Assembly (NCBI GenBank): GCA_023430145.1
Contig: JAEZCD010000260.1
Location: 1-34,365, forward strand
DNA length: 34,365 nt
Source: Pseudomonadota bacterium
GTDB taxonomy: Bacteria > Pseudomonadota > Alphaproteobacteria > Rhizobiales > Methylopilaceae
Direction: 5' to 3'
The position numbers and the translations under genes are program-made. Under the pieces are notes generated by a model. It had not been told where the DNA came from and did no database searches. It worked only from the letters and a program-made list of their open reading frames with translations. Of the stretch, positions 7,841 to 15,245 are shown in pieces (within the stretch, counting starts at the first letter, position 1; every line of letters begins with the position of its first letter).

Positions 7841-8814
7841 TCATTCGATCACCTCGTCGGCACGCAGCATGATGGAGTCCGGGACCTTCAGGCCAAGCGC
7901 GGCGGCCGTCTTCAAGTTGACTACGAGTTCGAAGGTCGTCGGTTGCAGCACCGGCAGATCGGACGGCTTGGCACCCTTGAGGATCCGTCCTGCGTAGATG
8001 CCGGCCTGCCGGTAGGCGCCGGTGAAGCTCGCCGCGTGACTGATGAGCCCGCCGGCAAGGACGTGGTCACGCTGATCGTAGATCGTCGGCATGCGATTGC
8101 GGGCCGCAGCGGCGACGAGCTCGCGGCGCAGGCTCGTGAAGACCGGACTGCCGCCGATCAACAGCGCCTGGGCGCCGGCACGGGCCATTTCGGCGAACGC
8201 CGGATCGAACTCGCTCTGCTTCGCCGCCTTCACGAGGACGATCTTCAGGCCGAACACACGCGCCGCCGCCTCGATATTCGGCAGCTCGCCCGCAAATCCC
8301 GGATAGTTCGGATCGAACAGGACGGCAATCACCTTCGCATCCGGGACCAGCTCGTGCAGCAGTTCGAGACGCTTGGCGCCGAGCTGGCTGCCGGCGAGAA
8401 GGTTACGCCGGTCGTGTTGCCGCCCGGCTGGTTGAGGCTCGCGACATAGCCGCTTTTCACCGGATCGTCGGCGGTGACGAAGACGATCGCCGCGTCGCCG
8501 CCAAGCGCCCGCACTGCGTCGACGGCGATGCTGTTGCCAACGATCACCGCCGCGTCGCGTTGGAGAAGATCGGCGGCCATGGTCCGCAAACGGACCGCAT
8601 CGTTATCCCCCCAGCGGTACTCGACGACGGCGTCTCGCCCCTCGACGATGCCGGCCTCGGCGAGGCCTTCACGAAACGCCGCCACAAGATGTGCGAAGGG
8701 CGCCGCTGGTGTACTGCGGAGAAAGCCGACGATCGGAAGGCTTTGCTGCGCCCACGCAAAGCCGGGCCAGACGACCGCGCAACAGAAGCCAATGAGGAGG
8801 TTCCGTCGCTTCAT
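7841..8814 (-). pseudogene. ABC_sub_bind periplasmic protein gene with a single-base frameshift
   Basis: Two overlapping reading frames together encode one ABC transporter substrate-binding protein of the ABC_sub_bind (PF04392, tryptophan/tyrosine-type) family. The first frame runs from the ATG at 8814: signal peptide MKRRNLLIGFCCAVVWPGFA, then LPIVGFLRST, to NQPGGNTTGVTF. The second frame continues LAGSQLGAKRLELLHELVPD, VIAVLFDPNYPG, to the family ending RADEVIE at 7841. Loss of one base between about 8396 and 8402 explains the break: with one base restored the product is 324 residues, like its intact neighbours (322 and 328). Apart from this break the sequence looks intact, so the damage is recent or a sequencing error. 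The first frame would otherwise stop at 8329. Confidence 0.88.
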
Positions 8815-8908
8815 GCCGCAAAGCATAGCACACGCTCGAGCGCGCACGGCAGTCTACCGCATTCGTAATCAACTCACGTCCATTGGTGACACTGCCGGAC
8901 CCGACCAG

Positions 8909-8974
8909 CGCTCTGGCGGCGTCGCTCGCCGGCGCCGACCCAAGCCCGCCCCCACTCGGGATGCACGGGGAGAC
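8909..8974 (+). repeat. Direct repeat copy A (pairs with 11253-11318)
   Basis: A 66-base segment here aligns without gaps to 11253-11318 and most positions agree; shared blocks include GCTCGCCGGCG, GACCCAAGCCCG and GGGATGCACGG. Copy A lies between the frameshifted gene and the stop of the next ABC_sub_bind gene; copy B lies just after the third gene. A shared CATTGGTG occurs near both copies (8881, 11337). It is probably a trace of the duplication that produced the gene family. Confidence 0.6.
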
Positions 8975-9043
8975 AGTGTCGTTACCGGTCGGCATCCGGC
9001 CTCCGAGCGTCGAGCTGCGGCGCCGCGGCGTCTAAGCCCCGTC

Positions 9044-10012
9044 TCACTCGATCACATCGTCGGCGCGAACAATCAGCGATGAGGGGATAGTGAGGCCGAT
9101 CTCCTTAGCGGTCTTCAGGTTAACGGCCAGCGCAAATTTCGTGGGCTGATGAATCGGGTGATTGGCAGGATTGGCTCCGCGCAGTATCTCGACGATCTGG
9201 CGTCCCAGTTGCCGCATGACGTCGTCGAGACGCGGTCCATATCCCAGCAATCCACCCTCGTGCGCATTCTCCGGCCACTGGTAGATGTCGGGGATGTGCA
9301 GTGCTGCGGTCTTCCCGATGATGACGTGGCGGTAGGCTTGCAGCAGCGGAGAGGCGAGCACGTTGAGTCCGCCAGTTGCCTCGGCTTTCATCATGTCGAT
9401 CGCGGATCCGATCTCTTCACCCCTTTCGACGCGGTGGACCAGAAGGGTGACGCCCCGGCTTCGCGCGGCTTCGTCAAGCGCTTGAAGCTGGTGAGGTCCC
9501 GTGGTCCGCGTATCGGCAAGCACCGAGATTCGGGGCGCGCCCGAAGTGACTTCGATCAGCAGCTCCTGACGTTTGCCGTCGAGGTCCGATGCGAGCAGGC
9601 TGATGCCCGTCGTATTGCCTCCCGGCTGCGCCAGAGAGGGGGCCAGGCCTTCACCGATCATGTCGTCGGTGATGGCGACGATCGGGACGCTCGTCGTCGC
9701 TGCCTGGGCTGCACGGGTTGCCTCGGGACCGGCGGTAACGATGGCGTCGGGGCTGGTTCGGACCAGCTCCAGGGCGGCGGCCGCGAGCTGCTGGTATCCG
9801 GCATTCCGATCACGACGATCGATGGTGAGATTTCGACCTTCGACGAACCCACCCCGGCGCAGTTCGTCGAGCACCGATTCGACTGGCGCAAGCACGCCGG
9901 GGGAGAGGAAACCGATCCGATAAGTGCGAGATGCCGCCTGTCCAGCCGCACGCCATGGAGCGGCCAAAGCTAGCGCGCCACTGGCAAACCCAATGAATTC
10001 CCGCCTTCTCAT
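9044..10012 (-). CDS. ABC_sub_bind family periplasmic substrate-binding protein
   Basis: The 322-residue product is a member of the ABC_sub_bind family of periplasmic proteins, which is heavily expanded in Rhizobiales. It starts with MRRREFIGFASGALALA, a Tat-like RRREF signal followed by a hydrophobic core. Family blocks are TYRIGFLSPG (first strand), FVEGRNLTIDRRD, APSLAQPGGNTTGISLLASD, GGLLGYGPRLDDVMRQLGRQ and the terminal motif IVRADDVIE. No permease or ATPase accompanies it, which is common for these genes. It lies between the frameshifted copy and the divergent copy at 10255, separated by a 242-base promoter region from the latter. The ligand is unknown. Confidence 0.85.
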   Translation of the reverse strand: MRRREFIGFASGALALAAPWRAAGQAASRTYRIGFLSPGVLAPVESVLDELRRGGFVEGRNLTIDRRDRNAGYQQLAAAALELVRTSPDAIVTAGPEATRAAQAATTSVPIVAITDDMIGEGLAPSLAQPGGNTTGISLLASDLDGKRQELLIEVTSGAPRISVLADTRTTGPHQLQALDEAARSRGVTLLVHRVERGEEIGSAIDMMKAEATGGLNVLASPLLQAYRHVIIGKTAALHIPDIYQWPENAHEGGLLGYGPRLDDVMRQLGRQIVEILRGANPANHPIHQPTKFALAVNLKTAKEIGLTIPSSLIVRADDVIE

Positions 10013-10254
10013 GAGCGTTCCTCGGGCCTCGCGCAGGGTATCTGCTCCGCTTCACCACCGAAAGCACCGCTCACGTTATTATTGGCGATTTTCGTGCCTC
10101 GATGCCACACTGGCCGGTCAGCGATGACCGTGAGAAGACTCGTTCGCGCACGCCGACCCGCGCCGGCGGGCCGCGCAATCTGGCTCGGACGCGCATTTTC
10201 CGACTTTCGCTGATCTTGCCCTATGATGCCCTTCGACCGACGAGGCGAAGGCAA

Positions 10255-11241
10255 ATGAGGCGGCGCGAATTCATCGGCCTTCTCGCAGGCGCATCCGTGG
10301 CTCGGTTGCTGACGGCGCCCGCCGCGGCGCAGGCCGCGAAGGTCCCCCACATCGGCATCCTCAGCCCGGCAGGGCCCGAGACCACCTGGTTTGCCGAAGG
10401 CTTGCGCCAGGGACTGTCGGAACACGGTTATGTCGACGGGCAGAACATAAAGCTGGAATTCCGCTGGGCCTATGGACGATTCGACCGGCTACCCGGTCTT
10501 GCCGCAGAGCTAGTCGCGCTTGATGTCGACGTGATCATCGCTGGAGTGACTCAGGCATCGCTAGCCGCCAAGGCGGCGACCCGCACGGTTCCCATCGTGA
10601 TGGTGGCGGTCGGCGATCCCCTTGGGACCGGCCTCGTGGAGTCGCTCGCGCGACCCGGCGGCAACATCACCGGCACGTCGAACATGACGACCGATGTGGT
10701 CGGAAAGCAGATGGAGCTATTGAAGGAGCTGGACCCCGGCCTGTCACGCGTAGCGGTGCTGTGGAACCCGGCCAATGCCATTTTCCAGGCGCGCCAGGTG
10801 CAGGAGGCCAAGGCCGCTAGCCGACGGCTGGGCCTGCTGATCGACTTCTTCGCGGCCAGTGCCCCCGAGGCGTTCGATGCGGCGTTTGCAGCCATGCGGC
10901 GCGATAAGGTCCGGGCGCTGCACGTCCTCGGCGACCCTGTGTTCACCCAGCACCTTGACGCCTTGCTGGCGCAGATTGCGAAGGAACGTCTGCCTGCCGT
11001 CGGCAGCCAGCGTGAGTTCGCGGAGCGCGGCGGTCTCCTGGCGTATGGACCCAACTACTACGATGCAGCCCGACGCAGTGCCGCCTACGTTCACAAGATC
11101 CTGGGAGGCACCAAGCCCGGCGAGCTTCCCGTCGAGCAGCCGACCAAGTTCGAACTGCTGGTGAACCTCAAAAGCGCCGAGGCACTCGGCGTCACCATTC
11201 CCGAGTCGATCCTCACTCGCGCCGACGAGGTAATCGATTAG
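10255..11241 (+). CDS. ABC_sub_bind family periplasmic substrate-binding protein
   Basis: The 328-residue product is a second intact ABC_sub_bind family protein, divergent from the one at 9044-10012. It also opens with MRRREFIGLLAGASVARLL, a Tat-type signal, followed by KVPHIGILSPAGPE, GYVDGQNIKLEFRWAYG, ESLARPGGNITGTSNMTTD, RGGLLAYGPNYYDAARRSA, and ends with LTRADEVID. The ATG at 10255 has GAGGCGAAGG upstream; longer in-frame starts upstream would add a region unlike the family. It is followed by a direct-repeat copy and then by a sensor cyclase gene. The order suggests a possible functional link between ligand binding and the cyclase, but there is no direct sequence support for that. Confidence 0.87.
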   Translation: MRRREFIGLLAGASVARLLTAPAAAQAAKVPHIGILSPAGPETTWFAEGLRQGLSEHGYVDGQNIKLEFRWAYGRFDRLPGLAAELVALDVDVIIAGVTQASLAAKAATRTVPIVMVAVGDPLGTGLVESLARPGGNITGTSNMTTDVVGKQMELLKELDPGLSRVAVLWNPANAIFQARQVQEAKAASRRLGLLIDFFAASAPEAFDAAFAAMRRDKVRALHVLGDPVFTQHLDALLAQIAKERLPAVGSQREFAERGGLLAYGPNYYDAARRSAAYVHKILGGTKPGELPVEQPTKFELLVNLKSAEALGVTIPESILTRADEVID

Positions 11242-11252
11242 GCATTCTCTAG

Positions 11253-11318
11253 CGCGCGGGCGGCGCCGCTCGCCGGCGGGGACCCAAGCCCGTCTGCAAT
11301 TGGGATGCACGGTGAGCT
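11253..11318 (+). repeat. Direct repeat copy B (pairs with 8909-8974)
   Basis: This is the second copy of the 66-base repeat described at 8909-8974, starting 11 bases after the stop of the ABC_sub_bind gene. It lies in the 211-base leader of the cyclase gene, which otherwise shows no clear promoter. Confidence 0.6.
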
Positions 11319-11452
11319 GGGACCGCGATATGGTGCACATTGGTGTGACAGAGGATCGTCTTCTCTGTTCAACCAGGGCCGCGGCGCCCGCATCGGAGGA
11401 ATGCGCTCTTCGGCCAGTGTGAAGCCAGAGTCTCTGGAGACCCGACCTTGCT

Positions 11453-13243
11453 ATGACGGCACGCGTGTCCGCTGACGCAGTCCATGATCCGGCAAACTCG
11501 CGGCCCATGCGGCACACACTTTTCTGGAAGTATTTCGTCGCGCTGTTCACTGCGGTGCTGCTGCCCCTGCTTGCGAGCGGCGGCATCGAGGCATGGTTCG
11601 GTTACCGAGACCAGCGCACCGCCATCAATGAGCTTTTGCGCGTCGAAGCCGCGGCCGCCGCATCGCGCATCGAGAGCTTCATCGCCGGGATTCGCGATCA
11701 GATCGGTTGGGTCGTTCAGTTGCCGTGGACTGTCGGGCGGGACGAGCGGCATCAGGTCGATGCGCTGAGGCTGCTGCGGCAGGTGCCGGCGATCAGCGAT
11801 CTCACGCTTCTCGACGGCAGCGGCCGCGAACGGCTGTATGTTTCGCGCACCAGCCTCGACCGCGTGGAGAGCGGCGTTGATCGAGCCGGGGATCCGGCGT
11901 TCCGCGGCGCCCGCGCCGACGGCGTCTGGTATGGCCCGGTGACCTATTATCGGGACACCGAGCCGCGCATGACGATTGCCGTCGCCGGTAACCGGGCCGT
12001 CGTCGGCGTCGCCTTGGCGGAGATCAACCTCAAGCACATCTGGGATGTGATCTCCGCCATCCACGTCGGCGAGACGGGAAAGGCCTTCGTGCTCGACCGA
12101 CCCGGCCGGCTGCTCGCCCATCCCGACATCAGCATGGTGTTGCGCGGCGCCGACGATCCCGGAGCAAAGCCGCTGCAGCAGCTGCGCGACGCCGTCATCG
12201 CGACGGAGGGCGACGTCACGATCGGAAGGGACGGCGACGGCCGCGCGGTGATGGCTGCGGCGGCGCCCATCCCGGGCGTCAACTGGTCGGTGGTCGTCGA
12301 GCTGCCGCTCGCCGAGGCCTTCGCGCCGATCTATGCCGCGCTCTGGCGGACGGCGATCGTGCTCGCGCTCGGCGCGTGCCTCGCCGCCGGCCTCGCCTAC
12401 GTTCTCGCGCGGCGCATGGTCGAGCCGATCGCGCAGCTCGAGGCCGGCGCGGAACGGATCGGCGCCGGGCAGTTCGACCATCGCATCGACATCTCGACCG
12501 GCGACGAGTTCGAGCGGCTGGGCGCGTCCTTCAACCGAATGGCGGCCGAGCTTGCCGTGTCGCAGGAGCGCTCCGAGCGGATCGCCCGGCTGCGCCGCTT
12601 CCTCGCACCGCAGGTCGCTGAGCTCGTCGATCGGGTCGGCGACGACAGCATGCTCGAAGGCCAGCGCCGGGAAATCGTCGCCGTCTTCGGCGACCTGCGC
12701 GGCTTCACCGCCTTCTCCGCTTCCGCTGAGCCGGAGACGATCATGGCCGTGCTCGGCGCCTATCACAATGCGGTCGGCGCCATCGTCGCTGAGTTCGGCG
12801 CCACGCTGACGAGCTTCTCCGGTGACGGCCTGATGGTGCTCGTCAACGCCCCGGTCCCCGTCGACGATCCGGCGCTGCACGCCGTTCGCATGGCGTCGCG
12901 CATTCAGGACGACGTGCAGGCACTGATCTCGGAATGGCGCCGAGGCGGCCACTCGCTCGGCTTCGGTGTCGGCATCGCAATGGGTGTCGCTATCGTCGGC
13001 CGCATCGGCTACGAGGGACGGCTCGACTACACGGCGATCGGCAACGCGGTGAACCTCGGTTCTCGCCTCTGCGCGTCGTCCGAAGACAACCAGGTGCTGA
13101 TCGACGAGGTCGCGGCGACGGCAATCGGTGACCGGGCGCCCCTCGTGCCGCTCGAGCCCCGGCTGCTCAAGGGTTACGACCGCGAGCTGAGGGTATATTC
13201 GCTGCGGCGCGAGGTGTTTGACGCCGCCAAAGTCGCTTCCTAG
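11453..13243 (+). CDS. Membrane sensor adenylate/guanylate cyclase (class III) with HAMP domain
   Basis: The 596-residue product is a membrane-bound class III nucleotide cyclase. Domains in order: a first membrane segment in FWKYFVALFTAVLLPLLASG (about 24-44), an extracytoplasmic Cache-like sensor (about 45-295), a second membrane segment (about 300-320), a HAMP linker (about 321-375, with RRMVEPIAQLEAGAERIGAG), and the catalytic domain (about 400-560). The catalytic residues are present: metal-binding Asp414 in FGDLRGFT and Asp458 in SFSGDG, and the transition-state pair Asn534 and Arg538 in NAVNLGSRL. The protein should therefore be active and make cAMP (or cGMP) in response to a periplasmic signal. 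The ATG at 11507 (MRHTLFWKYF) is a plausible alternative start, since the first 18 residues look unlike the family; neither start has a strong ribosome-binding site. Confidence 0.88.
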   Translation: MTARVSADAVHDPANSRPMRHTLFWKYFVALFTAVLLPLLASGGIEAWFGYRDQRTAINELLRVEAAAAASRIESFIAGIRDQIGWVVQLPWTVGRDERHQVDALRLLRQVPAISDLTLLDGSGRERLYVSRTSLDRVESGVDRAGDPAFRGARADGVWYGPVTYYRDTEPRMTIAVAGNRAVVGVALAEINLKHIWDVISAIHVGETGKAFVLDRPGRLLAHPDISMVLRGADDPGAKPLQQLRDAVIATEGDVTIGRDGDGRAVMAAAAPIPGVNWSVVVELPLAEAFAPIYAALWRTAIVLALGACLAAGLAYVLARRMVEPIAQLEAGAERIGAGQFDHRIDISTGDEFERLGASFNRMAAELAVSQERSERIARLRRFLAPQVAELVDRVGDDSMLEGQRREIVAVFGDLRGFTAFSASAEPETIMAVLGAYHNAVGAIVAEFGATLTSFSGDGLMVLVNAPVPVDDPALHAVRMASRIQDDVQALISEWRRGGHSLGFGVGIAMGVAIVGRIGYEGRLDYTAIGNAVNLGSRLCASSEDNQVLIDEVAATAIGDRAPLVPLEPRLLKGYDRELRVYSLRREVFDAAKVAS

Positions 13244-13304
13244 CGGCAAGCCACCGCGCATCGGGCGAGTCTGGCCCGCACTCATGCGGACCAGAGATGC
13301 CTTG

Positions 13305-13349
13305 GTCGATTACCTCGCCGGCGCGGGTGAGTGTCGGCGAGGGAATCTC
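13305..13349 (-). pseudogene. C-terminal fragment of a fourth ABC_sub_bind gene
   Basis: Read on the minus strand, this short segment encodes EIPSPTLTRAGEVID, which matches the universal C-terminus of the ABC_sub_bind family; the intact gene at 10255 ends TIPESILTRADEVID. The DNA similarity continues past the stop: both have GAGGTAATCGA and then a TTAGGCATTCTCTAG-like sequence, though here the stop codon is altered. No other part of such a gene is found upstream, where the secreted paralogue gene ends at 13390. The fragment therefore looks like a decayed copy left after deletion or replacement. It is short, so chance resemblance is not fully excluded. Confidence 0.6.
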
Positions 13350-13389
13350 GGAATTTTTCCTGAGTGTGCGGCGGAGTGGAGTGGCCGCG

Positions 13390-15135
13390 TCACTGCTTCC
13401 GTGGCGCCATGCTCTCGGCGGCGACCGGCACGGAATAGACGAAGCCGATCGGCTGCTTCTGGCTGAGGATCAGGAAGACGCGGCGAAGCCCGGGGTCGAG
13501 GCCCGGATCCTTCTTGGGCGCCTTCACGAACACGCGGAACGCCGCCTTCGAGCGCTTCTTGGACGAATACTCGAGGCTCTCGGCGGCGGCGCCGAGGCAT
13601 TTGCCCTTCGGCTTCTCGAGCCGGCAGACGGAGACCTCGAACAGCTCCTTCGGGTCGCCCTCGACGAAGGGCCGCACGTATTGCGCCCGCGCGACGATGG
13701 TCGCGTCTCCGCTCTCGTTCTCCGCCTCGACCTCGAAGGTCGCCTCGCCCGAGCGTGGCACCTTCAGCGTGTCCCCCTTGGCGAGCAGTCGCGAGGCGAT
13801 CTTCGCCGGCCGGTAGGTGCCGCGGGCGGTGAAGTCGAGATTGTTGGACAGGTCGATCGCCGCGGCCTGCGTGTTGTTGCAGTCGATGACGATGTCGCCG
13901 GCCCCGGGAAAGGTCCGGTCGGCGATCCGCGATTCCTGGCTCGCGACCCAGATCCGGAAGGACCGGCTCTTGCCCTTGGCGATGTCGAAGGGGCGCCAGA
14001 CGTCTCCGGAACTCTCCCAGACGACCTTGTTCTGCGAGAAGTTTGCTCCCCGGGCGTGGCAGCCGGCGGCGGCCTTGGCCCCGGTGTTCTTCACGTCGAC
14101 GTCGAAGGCGAGCGCCTCGCCGACATTGCCCGCCTGAACGGCGGGCGTCACGGCGACCTGCAGGACATCGTCGAGGTTCTGGCCGAGCGGCTTCATGACG
14201 ATCAGCGCGCGGCTCCGCGCCTCGGCGACCGTCTTGCCGCCCTGCTTGGCGGTGAACACGAAGAAACCGGCCACCGTGCGCGGCTTGGTCGTGTCGAAAC
14301 CGCCGCCGAAGCTGAACGAGGCCTCCTTGACCTCGCCGGGCTTCAAGGTGAAGTCCGCCGGCCGGTCGACGCCCGCGCCGAGCGTGTGCGAAGCCTCGAC
14401 GGTCACCTCTTTGTCGGTCGAGTTGTGCACCAGGAACGTCGCCGGGCCGCTCGTGCAGGAGGGCAGTCCGCCGCTGCCGCAGGCGAAGTCGCGCCCCCAC
14501 CAGGTGGAATTGCCCATCGCGGCGACGAGAAACGCCGATAGCCCGCCGGCCGGCGGATGCAGGAAGACGCTCACGAAGGCATCGCCTTCGGCACCGGTCT
14601 TGCTGCCGATCTGCAGCCGGTACTCGACGCCCTTCTTGGCATCGAACTGCACGAGGCTGCCGCCCTTGCCCTGGCTGCCGGCCGGCGTGTCGTCGTTGCC
14701 GGCGACGCGCTTCAGCTTCTTCAGCTCGGTGCCGCTATAGGCGGCCAGCACCGTGTCGAAGCCGCTGCCGAAGGTGTGCACGACGACGCGGCCATTGTCC
14801 GGCAGCGACAGCCCGCCCCAGACCGTCTTCTTCATCTTGCCGCCCTCGGTCGGCTCGCCCTTCTCCAGCGTGGCGTTGAAGTTCGGCATCCGGAATGTCG
14901 CGCTCCCGGTTATCGGCTTACTGGCGAGCGCAGCGTCTGACTTTTCAGGGCCCGAAAGTCTCTTGAGTAGATTATCAATATACGTGAATGGGTTAGTTAC
15001 GGTATAGAATGTAAGCTCTGTAAAAGCCTCATCGTACAGTTCGTCATTGCCCGCCAAAGCATCAGTTTTAAATCCAGCTAATAACGCAAATGATAGCAAT
15101 ATGATTGCAACGATACTGCGCATATCTTGCGCCAT
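13390..15135 (-). CDS. Secreted protein with PPC-like domain (paralogue of 15246-16988)
   Basis: The 581-residue product has an N-terminal signal peptide (MRSIVAIILLSFALLAGFK, ending near ALAG). A divergent region follows to about residue 75, then a bacterial pre-peptidase C-terminal (PPC)-like beta-sandwich (about 78-190: HTFGSGFDTVLAAYSG, RVAGNDDTPAGSQGKGGSLV, YRLQIGSKTGAEGD). The remaining part holds further beta-rich repeats of an adhesion/CARDB-like kind, with paired cysteines (FACGSGGLPSC; GCHARG; VIDC; VCRLEKPKGKC). No protease domain is present. A GGAGG 7 bases before the ATG at 15135 supports the start. Residues about 5-66 are encoded by conspicuously AT-rich DNA (about 14937-15125), unlike the rest. 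It is downstream of its paralogue in the same direction, 110 bases apart. Function is unknown. Confidence 0.75.
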   Translation of the reverse strand: MAQDMRSIVAIILLSFALLAGFKTDALAGNDELYDEAFTELTFYTVTNPFTYIDNLLKRLSGPEKSDAALASKPITGSATFRMPNFNATLEKGEPTEGGKMKKTVWGGLSLPDNGRVVVHTFGSGFDTVLAAYSGTELKKLKRVAGNDDTPAGSQGKGGSLVQFDAKKGVEYRLQIGSKTGAEGDAFVSVFLHPPAGGLSAFLVAAMGNSTWWGRDFACGSGGLPSCTSGPATFLVHNSTDKEVTVEASHTLGAGVDRPADFTLKPGEVKEASFSFGGGFDTTKPRTVAGFFVFTAKQGGKTVAEARSRALIVMKPLGQNLDDVLQVAVTPAVQAGNVGEALAFDVDVKNTGAKAAAGCHARGANFSQNKVVWESSGDVWRPFDIAKGKSRSFRIWVASQESRIADRTFPGAGDIVIDCNNTQAAAIDLSNNLDFTARGTYRPAKIASRLLAKGDTLKVPRSGEATFEVEAENESGDATIVARAQYVRPFVEGDPKELFEVSVCRLEKPKGKCLGAAAESLEYSSKKRSKAAFRVFVKAPKKDPGLDPGLRRVFLILSQKQPIGFVYSVPVAAESMAPRKQ

Positions 15136-15245
15136 GGGGAATCCTCCGGTGGCTGTATCACCCGTCTAGATTCGCTATTTCATCGATATCGATTCTCACA
15201 AGATGACGGCACCGAGCCTTTCGGCGCCGATGGTGCTGGACACGC

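Noticed and set aside
11401..11475. Short leader frame of 24 codons starting right after GGAGGA before the cyclase gene
   Set aside because: The purine tract is too close to the ATG for normal initiation, and the peptide has no recognisable feature.
13345..13372. CGAG/CTCG hairpin followed by AATTTTT after the cyclase gene as a terminator
   Set aside because: The stem is only four bases and the stretch is better explained as part of the ABC_sub_bind gene fragment.
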